From: JANXVV01 sp038230975
GTDB taxonomy: Bacteria; Planctomycetota; Phycisphaerae; Tepidisphaerales; Tepidisphaeraceae
Direction: 5' to 3'
Assembly (NCBI GenBank): GCA_038230975.1
Contig: JBBRMF010000185.1
Coordinates: 1 to 10,515 of the forward strand
DNA length: 10,515 nucleotides
In this document: one piece after another, positions 1-6,255 of the stretch
Numbering within the stretch: position 1 is the stretch's first letter
How the letters are laid out: each line of letters starts with the position of its first letter
Program-made: the position numbers and the translations under genes
Notes under the pieces: generated by a model
Told to the model about the DNA's origin: nothing
The model's database searches: none
Seen by the model: the letters and a program-made list of their open reading frames with translations, nothing else

Positions 1-2993
1 TCCGGCACGCCGGACGCGATCACATCGCCGAAGGCACCGGCCTTGCCTTGAATCGTGTAACCCAAGGTCAGATCGGCGGCCAATTGGGAAAGAGTCAGAT
101 TCTGCGGCAGGATGTTGCCAAGGTCCAAACCGTCGGCGAAGGTTCCAGTGAAGCGAACGCTGAACAATTCATCAGGACCTTTGAAGTTCGTGGCGTTGAT
201 ATTGCCATCGAAGATCGAGTTGGCGTTGGCATCGATGAACCGATTGTTCAAGGAAACGAGATCCAGAACCTGCAGGTTACCGACAAGGCCATCGAACTGG
301 AGCTTCACATCACCGGTGGCGGCGTCGTAGGCGAAGTGAAGCGGGATGCCGTTACCGATCGTGCCGATCGTGGTGGACGGGGAAGCGGTGTGACCCGTCA
401 ATGACGTGGTGGCGGCGGTCACGGCTGACGGGTGCGCACCATCATAGAAGCCCGCGCGGTAGACACCGGCGGAGACGATGGCGGTCAGGTCGTTCTGATC
501 GACCTTAGCGTCGCCATTGAAGTCACCGTCGGACCACAGGTGAGTTGCCTGGCCGTCACGGTAGAAACCGTGCGACACGATCTGGGCAAGGTCATTCTGG
601 TCGACTTTACCGCGGAACTGCGTATCGCCTGGAGCGCGAACGAAGGGAGCGAAGGTACCGGGTTTGTCGGTAACAGCCCAGACGAGATGGTTCACCGTGT
701 CGATGCCGTAGGTACCGAGGGTGGCGTTACCATTGAAAGCACCCTTCACTTCGACGCCGTTGGTACCGGCGGCGTTCACATAGTGTGCACCATCATAGAA
801 GCCAAGTGCGGTGGCATTGCTGATGTTCGTGCCCTGCGTATAGCTGAACTGGACGACGTACTTGTCCGTGCCGTTACCGGTGATGTCGGCCTTGTCGCCG
901 TTGACGCGGGCGGATGCACTGGTACCGAATGTCACACCCAGAGTGGTGTTTGCACTGGCGGTGCCACCGAGGAATGAGACGGCAGTGTTGAAACCGCTTC
1001 CCCGGTTAATGAAGTACGGGCTGGCGATGCTGCCATAGCTCTGGCCGGGGAGGATGTTGGCCGAACCGTTACCGGAGTTGCCTACCACGGTGGTAGACAG
1101 ATTGAAGATCTTGGAAGGCAAGTCATTCAACGCCGTGCCTACGATGGTTTGGTCGGCATGCTGCATGCTGACCGAAACAGTACCGCTATAGGTACCGTTC
1201 AACTTCCCAATCGTATCGAATGCGGCAGTTCCGGCGATATTGGAACCGGCGGCAATGATGGTTCCGGTATCCAGGCCGGTGACGCTGTAACCGTTCTGAG
1301 CCACGATAACTGGCTGGGCCGTGATGATTGCATCGGCTCGAAGGCCGATGTTTGCAGCGGAGCTACCGGAAACACCACCGGTGTTGACCGTGGGTGCTGC
1401 GTTAGCCAGGGTAAGCGGTCCTACGGTTGAACCGGAAGCGGTGACCTGGGCGATTTCGTAGAAAGTACCGGTGGCGACGATGCGACCGGCGGTTGCTGTG
1501 CCAGTGGTTCCGATGGCAGTTTCCCCCGGTCCGTAGGAGACTGGTAAATTCACGAAACCAAGCGTCAGATGATTTGCCAAATAGTCTCCACCCACCAACG
1601 GTGTAAGACTTACATTACGGGTCGTTGATTCAGCACCGCTTGAGAAAGTGACGTCGCTCGCGCCGGCGGCAACCGATAGCGTGCCGCGCGTGCTGATGTT
1701 CGCATTGGTACCACTAACTGTGGTTACCCCTTTAAGCGTTACGATGCTGAGGGTATTTGAACCGAGGTTGGGGACGCCGGTGTTTTCGGTGTCGATGGTG
1801 ACGGCGGTCACATTGGTGCTGCCGACCAGTTGACGACCGAAATCAAAGCCGGCATTACCACCGACGTTGTCGATAAAGCGCGCGGTGATGACGCTGTTCA
1901 CCTGGAAGTTGACAACTGCATCAGTCGTATCGGCCGGATTGCTGCGGTTGTGGATGGCGATGCTTGCCGTTCCGGGGTTCAATGCCGATACGGTACCGGC
2001 GGCGAAACCGCTGCCGGCGAAATTCAGCGTGACATTAGTAGTTCCACCACCGGCCAACGGGTTCGTGCCACCGCTACCGGTGACGCTACCATTGGAGATG
2101 AATTTGAAACTTCCCGAGCCTGTGCCACTATTGGCAACGGCGACGGTCACGTTCGTCGAACTGCTGGCGAGGATACGATTGATGACGATGGGGTTGGTGC
2201 TGTAGACCTTACCAGCGCCGGGATTCAGCACGAAAGTGGCATCGGTTGCCGGTGCCACAGTGGTGTTCAGATCGAAAGAAAGAGTGGGGTTCGCCAGAAC
2301 CGGGTTCGTGCTGGCAAGGCTACCCTGCCAGTTCGCGGCCACGGTCGCCGAGTGAGGAGATGCGATGATGCGGACGTTTCCACCGGACGTAAGCTGAGAT
2401 GTCAGGTAACTCAACACACTTGTGCCACCGGCACTGAAATCGAGGGTGACCGAGTCATTGCGGCCCGAGGCGGCCCCGGCGACATACTGAACGTTACCGA
2501 GCGAGAGCAGGCTACCAAGCTGGGTGCCCGCGCCCCCGTTGGCGGCGGCGAAGCCCTGAAAGCGATAGGTGCTGAGGGATGAGCTGCCATTGGTTCCGGT
2601 GGCGAGGTAGAAGTCGACTTGGCCGCTCTTGGCAAAATTATCCAGCGGTGAACGGTCGATCAGGTCGAGAGTCATCGTCGTGCCGTTGATGCTGTTAACA
2701 ACAGTATAGTCGGGGACGGTGAGCGAACTGCTGTTGAAATCGATGACTCCAAAACCTGCAAAGCTACCGAGGTTATCGCCTTCGACGCTGAGTCGCGTCG
2801 AGCCGACGAACACGCTGTTCGTCTGGACTTCAGAGATTTTCGAGTTGTTAGTTGAATAGGTTGATGCGAATGCGGCGGTTGCACCCATCGAAGCCACTAC
2901 TGAAGCTGCGGCGAGTTTGATTCCGGAATTCCGCCGATGCTTTTGAAGATCTCGAACGCGCTCTGTTGTTTGGATCACTTTGGATTTCGTCAC
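1..2993 (-). CDS. Large secreted/surface protein with dockerin-like EF-hand repeats (C-terminus off the left edge)
   Basis: Reading the minus strand by hand gives one uninterrupted frame of 997 codons that leaves the window. Residues 20-43 form a signal peptide: a basic RRNSGIK stretch, a hydrophobic core, and a likely cleavage after AFA (about 43). The body is rich in Gly, Ser, Thr, Asn and Ala with beta-strand-like repeats, as in planctomycete extracellular proteins; there are no catalytic motifs. Residues about 793-802 (FRGKVDQNDL) and 824-836 (DFNGDAKVDQNDL) resemble the two calcium-binding halves of a type I dockerin. The first lacks the leading Asp and Asn, so it may bind poorly. A GFYDGAH motif occurs twice nearby. 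The last visible part (DELFSVRFTGTFADGLDLGNIL) resembles the region before a PEP-CTERM-type sorting tail, which would lie outside. I chose GTG 2993 because AAAAGG sits 9 bases upstream; ATGs at 3002, 3023 and 3068 are in frame too. The role is probably structural or adhesive. The function is unknown; secretion is fairly sure. Confidence 0.85.
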   Translation of the reverse strand, partial: MTKSKVIQTTERVRDLQKHRRNSGIKLAAASVVASMGATAAFASTYSTNNSKISEVQTNSVFVGSTRLSVEGDNLGSFAGFGVIDFNSSSLTVPDYTVVNSINGTTMTLDLIDRSPLDNFAKSGQVDFYLATGTNGSSSLSTYRFQGFAAANGGAGTQLGSLLSLGNVQYVAGAASGRNDSVTLDFSAGGTSVLSYLTSQLTSGGNVRIIASPHSATVAANWQGSLASTNPVLANPTLSFDLNTTVAPATDATFVLNPGAGKVYSTNPIVINRILASSSTNVTVAVANSGTGSGSFKFISNGSVTGSGGTNPLAGGGTTNVTLNFAGSGFAAGTVSALNPGTASIAIHNRSNPADTTDAVVNFQVNSVITARFIDNVGGNAGFDFGRQLVGSTNVTAVTIDTENTGVPNLGSNTLSIVTLKGVTTVSGTNANISTRGTLSVAAGASDVTFSSGAESTTRNVSLTPLVGGDYLANHLTLGFVNLPVSYGPGETAIGTTGTATAGRIVATGTFYEIAQVTASGSTVGPLTLANAAPTVNTGGVSGSSAANIGLRADAIITAQPVIVAQNGYSVTGLDTGTIIAAGSNIAGTAAFDTIGKLNGTYSGTVSVSMQHADQTIVGTALNDLPSKIFNLSTTVVGNSGNGSANILPGQSYGSIASPYFINRGSGFNTAVSFLGGTASANTTLGVTFGTSASARVNGDKADITGNGTDKYVVQFSYTQGTNISNATALGFYDGAHYVNAAGTNGVEVKGAFNGNATLGTYGIDTVNHLVWAVTDKPGTFAPFVRAPGDTQFRGKVDQNDLAQIVSHGFYRDGQATHLWSDGDFNGDAKVDQNDLTAIVSAGVYRAGFYDGAHPSAVTAATTSLTGHTASPSTTIGTIGNGIPLHFAYDAATGDVKLQFDGLVGNLQVLDLVSLNNRFIDANANSIFDGNINATNFKGPDELFSVRFTGTFADGLDLGNILPQNLTLSQLAADLTLGYTIQGKAGAFGDVIASGVP
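436..803 (-). repeat. Pair of 17-bp direct repeats encoding GFYDGA
   Basis: The plus-strand string GCACCATCATAGAAGCC is identical at 436-452 and 787-803. On the minus strand it encodes GFYDGA, and both copies continue with His. The copies bracket the EF-hand region. The nucleotide identity suggests a recent duplication or a conserved peptide motif. Confidence 0.8.
454..645 (-). other. Dockerin-like double EF-hand region in the large protein
   Basis: Two copies of a KVDQNDL(A/T)xIVS(H/A)G(F/V)YR unit about 31 residues apart, with the better copy preceded by DxNxD. This spacing and pattern fit type I dockerin or dockerin-like calcium-binding modules that planctomycete surface proteins often carry near the C-terminus. 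The unit matches only the loop residues visible here; cohesin partners are not in the window. Confidence 0.65.
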
Positions 2994-3002
2994 GCTGCAC
3001 AT

Positions 3003-3008
3003 CCTTTT
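3003..3008 (-). promoter_or_regulatory. Ribosome binding site deciding the GTG start of the large gene
   Basis: AAAAGG on the minus strand lies 9 bases before GTG 2993. It directly abuts ATG 3002 with no spacer, which argues for the GTG as the start. Confidence 0.5.
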
Positions 3009-3331
3009 GGTTCTTCCGACCATTTCTCCGCGATTTCCAACCGAAGAAAACCGCCTGCTCCACCACATGCCTGCAAACAATGCAGTCAGCGGCCACAGGC
3101 AAACCCGAAAAGGAATCAGCCTGCGTTCCATTTGCGAGCGGACTTATATCCAGCGATCCTTTAGTTCGTGCCAGACTCTTATTAATGATGGAATAATTGA
3201 ATGAAATTAAACGACTGAATCGGTGCCGGGGCGTCATTTTTTACATATATATGCCACGTGCACTGGATTGTCTGATTTGCAATAAGCGGGGCAAACACAA
3301 CCTGAACAGGGTCCTATTCGAAGATCAACTC

Positions 3332-3361
3332 TTCATCTCTATCTTCACAGTCGAATAAAAT
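3332..3361 (+). promoter_or_regulatory. Candidate promoter for the membrane protein/pseudopilin pair
   Basis: TTCATC (3332-3337) and TAAAAT (3356-3361) are separated by 18 bp and resemble sigma-70 -35 and -10 boxes; the -10 matches at five of six positions, the -35 at about three. Transcription would start near 3368, giving a leader of about 25 bases. An inverted repeat, TATTCGA (3315-3321) with TCGAATA (3351-3357), overlaps the -10 and could be an operator. Confidence 0.35.
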
Positions 3362-3391
3362 TGACGCGGGTGTGGCTAGAGAGGAATGATG

Positions 3392-3880
3392 ATGCAGCGT
3401 GCAAGAGAATTTTTGGATTCGCCAGCTGGAAAGTACGTTGCCGCGGGCGGCGTAGTGATTGCGGTGTTCGCCATATTTCTTTCGTTTCGGAGTTCCTTTG
3501 GTCCCAGCAGCGCGGCCAGCCTTGCGAATCGGCAGATTTTCGTCTGTGAGAAAACCGGCAAATCTTTTGAACTTACGTTGAAGCCGGGTATGACGATCCC
3601 CGTGCATTCGCCCTACAGCGTTGCGAATACCGGATACCCTGCGGAATTGTGCTACTGGACAGTCAGCGGTGGTGTTTCTCCGGATCCCCATCCAGTACTT
3701 ATGAATTCGATCATGGGGAAACCGGAACCGACTTTTTGCCCGGATTGTGGACGACTGGTTGTGCGACACAATCCGCGGGCTGCGGACGGTCGCACTCCTC
3801 CGCCGCTTAAGCAGGAATTCATGAGCCAGGGCAAATCAACCGCGCGAGACGCACTCGCCACGCCCGATCGGCAAGAGTAA
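3392..3880 (+). CDS. Single-pass membrane protein with four cysteines, partner of the pseudopilin
   Basis: Not a family I can name. Three ATG codons stand in a row at 3386, 3389 and 3392. AGAGAGG (3378-3384) is 7 bases before the third, so I use 3392 (162 residues; 164 from 3386). Residues about 14-31 are one membrane segment, preceded by a short basic N-terminus. The rest is a soluble domain with cysteines at 52, 87, 116 and 119. The last two form CPDCGR, a zinc-knuckle-like pair, and the first lies in FVCEKTGKSFEL. With four cysteines the domain could bind one zinc ion, but the spacing is unusual. The C-terminal 35 residues are hydrophilic and Pro-rich. The pseudopilin gene follows after 11 bp with no terminator, so the two are probably co-transcribed. 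That suggests, but does not show, a role in the same envelope or export machinery. Confidence 0.8.
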   Translation: MQRAREFLDSPAGKYVAAGGVVIAVFAIFLSFRSSFGPSSAASLANRQIFVCEKTGKSFELTLKPGMTIPVHSPYSVANTGYPAELCYWTVSGGVSPDPHPVLMNSIMGKPEPTFCPDCGRLVVRHNPRAADGRTPPPLKQEFMSQGKSTARDALATPDRQE

Positions 3881-3891
3881 GAAAGTACCCA

Positions 3892-4947
3892 ATGGAAAGT
3901 GACGCACTAATGATTAGTCGAAAAAACAAGCGGGAATGTGGATTTACCCTGGTGGAATTACTGGTGGTGATAGGCATCATTGCACTGCTGATTTCTATAC
4001 TCTTGCCGGCTCTCAGCAAGGCGCGGGCAGCGGCGAACACGGTGGCATGCGCCGCAAATATTCGAAGTATCAGTCAGGCGATGTACGCCTATGCGGCTGA
4101 GTACAAAGGAGCGATCGCGGGTGGCCCGAATACTTCTGGAGCCTTCTTGCTGGACCCGGACGGGAATTTCAGTGACGACAATTGCCCAAGTGTGATTGCA
4201 ATCTGGGATTGGATGTCGCCAATCGCGACCAGCATGGGGATCACCTTTAACACCGGCAAAAGCAAACAGGATAAGATCGACCGATTTGTTCAGCTATCGG
4301 CATTTAAAGGGTTCCGCTGTCCCTCGAATGATTTTACGGTCGTAAGCTATGGCGCAACTCAGATTCCAGTAACGCAAATGCCTTCGTATACGACGGCGGC
4401 GATTTTTCATTTCATCCCATCTTCGTCGACCACGCCGAATTTGTCCTTTTATCGCGGCAAAAAGTATCCACAGCAATATTACACGGTTCCGGCAGGATAT
4501 TCCCCCAAGCTTTCCGCGATCGGGGCGGCCTCTCAAAAAGCTTATATCGCCGACGGTGCCCGCTGGAATAACGGGCAGAATCCGAGCCCGGATGCAGACA
4601 TCGATTTTAATGCGTCGATGGAAGCCTGTTCATTTACCGATGTAGGCGCGTTCGATAAATTTTCACGTTCATGGCTTCGCGGAAACGTGCCGGGCAACAA
4701 CGGCGGTCTGCAGTTTGACTCCCGCGTGCTGGGAATGCGACATGGATCGAGCATTCCGGGCGGGTTGGCCAACAGCTACCGAATGAATGTCGGATTCTTC
4801 GACGGCCATGTTGAAACGATGGGTGACTTGGACGCGGCGAACCCCGCCATCTGGATGCCGCGCGGATCAACCACCACCGGCTCAGAAGTTTACCCAGACG
4901 TGAAAGACAAATACTTTCAGGGCTCGAATTCTTACACCGCGCCTTAA
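3892..4947 (+). CDS. Type II secretion-like pseudopilin with C-terminal H...DG motif
   Basis: The N-terminus carries a class III (prepilin) signal. The cut would fall between Gly17 and Phe18 in CGFTLVELLVVIGIIALL, with the conserved Glu at +5 (Glu22) and a hydrophobic helix to about residue 40, then LSKAR and a polar helical stretch. A prepilin peptidase would cleave and methylate it; none is in the window. The C-terminal domain has RHGSS (His284) and FFDGHVETM (Asp304-Gly305), the pair seen in planctomycete prepilins with the H-X9-DG domain. Here the gap is 19 residues, so a loop of about ten is inserted. These proteins are abundant in planctomycetes and their individual roles are mostly unknown. 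Start: ATG 3892 has only weak Shine-Dalgarno support; ATG 3910 (MISRKNKRECG) is an equally fair choice. It shares a transcript with the gene before it and ends before a strong terminator. Confidence 0.9.
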   Translation: MESDALMISRKNKRECGFTLVELLVVIGIIALLISILLPALSKARAAANTVACAANIRSISQAMYAYAAEYKGAIAGGPNTSGAFLLDPDGNFSDDNCPSVIAIWDWMSPIATSMGITFNTGKSKQDKIDRFVQLSAFKGFRCPSNDFTVVSYGATQIPVTQMPSYTTAAIFHFIPSSSTTPNLSFYRGKKYPQQYYTVPAGYSPKLSAIGAASQKAYIADGARWNNGQNPSPDADIDFNASMEACSFTDVGAFDKFSRSWLRGNVPGNNGGLQFDSRVLGMRHGSSIPGGLANSYRMNVGFFDGHVETMGDLDAANPAIWMPRGSTTTGSEVYPDVKDKYFQGSNSYTAP

Positions 4948-4985
4948 CACCATTCACTCGATGCTCGATATCTAAAGTCCGTTCG

Positions 4986-5014
4986 AGCCGGTCAATTCCC
5001 TGACCGGCTTTTTT
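4986..5014 (+). terminator. Rho-independent terminator after the pseudopilin gene
   Basis: AGCCGGTCA (4986-4994) pairs perfectly with TGACCGGCT (5001-5009) around a 6-base loop ATTCCC, followed by a run of T (5009-5014). A 9-bp GC-rich stem with a T-tract is a textbook intrinsic terminator. Confidence 0.93.
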
Positions 5015-5073
5015 GTGTCCATTTTTGCCTTTTGGGGGCCGCAAATGAAATTCACGCAAAGCCAGGAGGAACA

Positions 5074-5142
5074 ATGCTTGAAGAATTGAGGGATTTGGGT
5101 ACACTTCCCGACCCTGTCGCGCCGATGGCAACATTGATGTGA
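5074..5142 (+). CDS. Possible 22-residue leader peptide or small protein upstream of rpsU
   Basis: A short frame, MLEELRDLGTLPDPVAPMATLM, begins at ATG 5074 behind AGGAGG (5064-5069). This is the strongest Shine-Dalgarno match I saw in the window, with a shortish 4-base spacer. It ends at TGA 5142, about 95 bases before the S21 start. The peptide has an acidic amphipathic start and no clear family. It lies between a terminator and the rpsU gene, so it would need its own promoter, which I could not find. It may be a regulatory leader, a real small protein, or chance. Confidence 0.3.
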   Translation: MLEELRDLGTLPDPVAPMATLM

Positions 5143-5148
5143 GGGGTT

Positions 5149-5177
5149 TTGATCGAATGTTGTTTACGGCTTGAAAT
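5149..5177 (+). promoter_or_regulatory. Candidate rpsU promoter
   Basis: TTGATC (5149-5154) and TGAAAT (5172-5177) are 17 bp apart, each matching the sigma-70 consensus at four of six positions. A start near 5184 would give a leader of roughly 50 bases holding the two hairpins described below. Weak match only. Confidence 0.3.
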
Positions 5178-5196
5178 CAAAGCAATCGGAGATTTT

Positions 5197-5235
5197 CGGC
5201 AAAATTGCCGGTAAATCTCGTCTGAAAGGACCGGC
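5197..5235 (+). promoter_or_regulatory. Two mutually exclusive hairpins over the rpsU ribosome binding site
   Basis: Hairpin A: CGGCA (5197-5201) with TGCCG (5206-5210), loop AAAT. Hairpin B: GCCGGT (5207-5212) with ACCGGC (5230-5235), whose 17-base loop and closing pair contain the rpsU Shine-Dalgarno AAAGGA (5225-5230). Both use bases 5207-5210, so only one can form. B would hide the ribosome binding site and A would free it. That is the layout of a translational switch such as ribosomal proteins use for self-control; the function is inferred. Confidence 0.4.
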
Positions 5236-5236
5236 C

Positions 5237-5473
5237 ATGATTAAGGTGAAGTCACGCGGCAACGAGACCGCAGAGCAGATGATTCGACGTTTTAAGAAGA
5301 TGTGCGAAAAGGAAGGGCTCACGAAAGACATCAAGCGCGTGGCGTATTACGAAAAGCCCAGCGAAAAGCGCCGCCGTCGCGGTCGCAAGGGTGGCCCGGG
5401 TGGAATGGGAATGGGCACCAGTAGTAGTGGTGGAGGTGGCGGCAGCTCCTCCAGCCCGCGCCCCAGCCGTTAG
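5237..5473 (+). CDS. rpsU: 30S ribosomal protein S21
   Basis: Residues 1-51 (starting MIKVKSRGNETAEQMIRRFKK, then CEKEG, AYYEKPSEKRRRRGRK) are a clear S21: two helices and the Arg/Lys-rich C-terminal end. In other bacteria S21 binds the small subunit near the 3' end of 16S rRNA and the anti-Shine-Dalgarno, and aids translation initiation. The start is ATG 5237, with AAAGGA six bases upstream and the family's usual first residues; a longer frame from 5171 would add 22 residues with no S21 similarity and is not used. After the core comes an unusual 27-residue tail, GGPGGMGMGTSSSGGGGGSSSSPRPSR, made almost only of Gly, Ser and Pro. The gene has its own terminators and so is monocistronic or nearly so. 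Confidence 0.95.
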   Translation: MIKVKSRGNETAEQMIRRFKKMCEKEGLTKDIKRVAYYEKPSEKRRRRGRKGGPGGMGMGTSSSGGGGGSSSSPRPSR

Positions 5474-5504
5474 CTCCTCGCGGTAAAATCAAAATCTTCG
5501 AATC

Positions 5505-5532
5505 AGACCGGTCTTTATGCCGGTCTTTTTTT
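5505..5532 (+). terminator. Rho-independent terminator after rpsU
   Basis: AGACCGG (5505-5511) pairs with CCGGTCT (5520-5526) around an 8-base loop, followed by seven T (5526-5532). It lies about 30 bases after the rpsU stop codon. Confidence 0.9.
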
Positions 5533-5541
5533 GATGGTGCC

Positions 5542-5582
5542 AAAGGCGCGCGTTGATCTATGGATGATCGCGTGCCTTTTTT
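5542..5582 (+). terminator. Second, tandem terminator after rpsU
   Basis: AAAGGCGCGCG (5542-5552) pairs with CGCGTGCCTTT (5569-5579) over 11 positions with one G-T pair, around a 16-base loop, then runs into T (5577-5582). It begins 10 bases after the first terminator's T-run, giving back-to-back stops. Confidence 0.8.
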
Positions 5583-5814
5583 ATTTTCAATGTTCCTATT
5601 TTTCTCTGGCTTTTCCTTCGCTGGGTGGATTATACTCCCTCTCCCCGCAATAGAGCGGGAGAACTTCGGTCGAGGAACCCTATGAAAGTCCAACCCCAAA
5701 ACCTCCCTCTTGTCAGTCGCTGATCCTTCAGCGTCTTTGATTCCATTTATTTGAATAGTCGGTCTTCGTGCCGAGCGGTTGAAGTCCGTTTGCGCGCGGA
5801 ACCAGGGAGTTTCG
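5583..5814 (+). other. Leader region of the rbfA-like/rtcB-like operon with hairpins
   Basis: Nothing in this 230-bp stretch looks like a protein gene. TATACT (5631-5636) is a likely -10; the -35 (TGGCTT, 5607-5612, spacer 18) is weak. Downstream, CCCGC (5644-5648) pairs with GCGGG (5655-5659), and CGCTGA (5718-5723) pairs perfectly with TCAGCG (5728-5733) around TCCT. The leader before the first gene would be about 170 bases, long enough for regulation, but it matches no RNA family I know. I looked for RNase P RNA, SRP RNA and tmRNA motifs and saw none. Confidence 0.4.
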
Positions 5815-6255
5815 TTGAGACACGGAAATAGGAATTGGAAAGGCCGCGCGCGTGATGCGTCGGCCGAGGTTTTGTTTGAACGTGCGCTGATGGGGGATGA
5901 ATCATCGGATCGCAAGTCGTTTGATCCGCGCGTCGATCGCAAAACACTGCAGCTTTGCCGGCAGGTTCAGCGGGCACTGATGTTGGCGTTAGGCGGTGAG
6001 TGCGCGGATGACCTGCTGCGTGAAGTCTATATCGAATCAGTCGTGCCGATGGGCAGCGCGTCGCAACTATTGGTGCGCATTGCGCTTTCAAGCGGGATGG
6101 GCACTCCTTCACTGGAGGTACTCGGACGATTGAACGCGTTTTCATCGCGATTGCGACTGATTGTGGCGCAGTCGATCTGCCGCAAACGCGTGCCGAATCT
6201 GACGTTTGTCGCCGTCGCCTCCGGGATGGATTTCCCGGAAGGAGGTCGGCCATGA
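5815..6255 (+). CDS. rbfA: Ribosome-binding factor A-like protein
   Basis: RbfA is a small KH-like protein that binds the immature 30S subunit and helps 16S rRNA 5' end maturation. The support is the layout, not strong motifs. A helix RKTLQLCRQVQRALMLAL matches the opening 'R..RL..QI...L...L' of RbfA. A segment VYIESVVPMGSASQLLVRIAL sits where the family has its 'V.V..V.VS.DL..A.VYV' strands. A long helix (LEVLGRLNAFSSRLRLIVAQSICRKRVPNLTFVA) matches 'L....G.LR..LA..L..R..P.L.F'. The start is unsure: TTG 5815 has GGGAG five bases upstream (146 residues); TTG 5779 in the same frame would add twelve. The stop overlaps the next start as ATGA, which implies translational coupling to the RNA ligase. 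The N-terminal 30 residues are not part of the usual domain. Confidence 0.65.
   Translation: MRHGNRNWKGRARDASAEVLFERALMGDESSDRKSFDPRVDRKTLQLCRQVQRALMLALGGECADDLLREVYIESVVPMGSASQLLVRIALSSGMGTPSLEVLGRLNAFSSRLRLIVAQSICRKRVPNLTFVAVASGMDFPEGGRP

Larger units (their letters stand above)
3003..3391. other. Divergent intergenic region between the large minus-strand gene and the plus-strand pair
   Basis: About 390 bp with lower GC than the flanks, at least from 3180 to 3360. No convincing gene is present: a 129-codon minus-strand frame (2848-3237) overlaps the start of the large gene and has no recognisable protein character. It must hold promoters for both directions. On the minus strand TATAAG near 3144-3150 is a possible -10 for the large gene, with no good -35. 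A plus-strand candidate is listed separately. Confidence 0.6.

Noticed and set aside
48..977. Plus-strand frames of 118 and 181 codons
   Set aside because: They are antisense to the giant minus-strand gene, which has one continuous frame of coherent low-complexity secreted protein; their products look like reverse reads of it (many Val/Gly/Thr, no domain).
1830..2582. Plus-strand frame of 250 codons
   Set aside because: Antisense shadow of the giant gene; no motif, and no start signal.
3159..3176. Sigma-54 type promoter (TGGCAC on the minus strand)
   Set aside because: No TTGC box at the required five-base spacing after it.
2848..3237. Minus-strand frame of 129 codons
   Set aside because: Covers the start of the giant gene in another phase, with Arg/Ser-rich composition and no ribosome binding site; the true frame has a signal peptide.
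5171..5473. Longer S21 start at TTG 5171
   Set aside because: The 22 extra residues have no S21 similarity, and AAAGGA plus the conserved MIKVK start fit ATG 5237.
5631..5778. Possible structured ncRNA (RNase P, SRP RNA or tmRNA) in the leader
   Set aside because: Only small hairpins are present; I saw none of the conserved boxes of those RNAs, such as the RNase P core or the SRP tetraloop motif.
5331..6253. Minus-strand frames of 203 and 168 codons opposite the S21 and RbfA-like genes
   Set aside because: Antisense to rpsU and to the RbfA-like gene; both plus-strand genes carry recognisable protein features.
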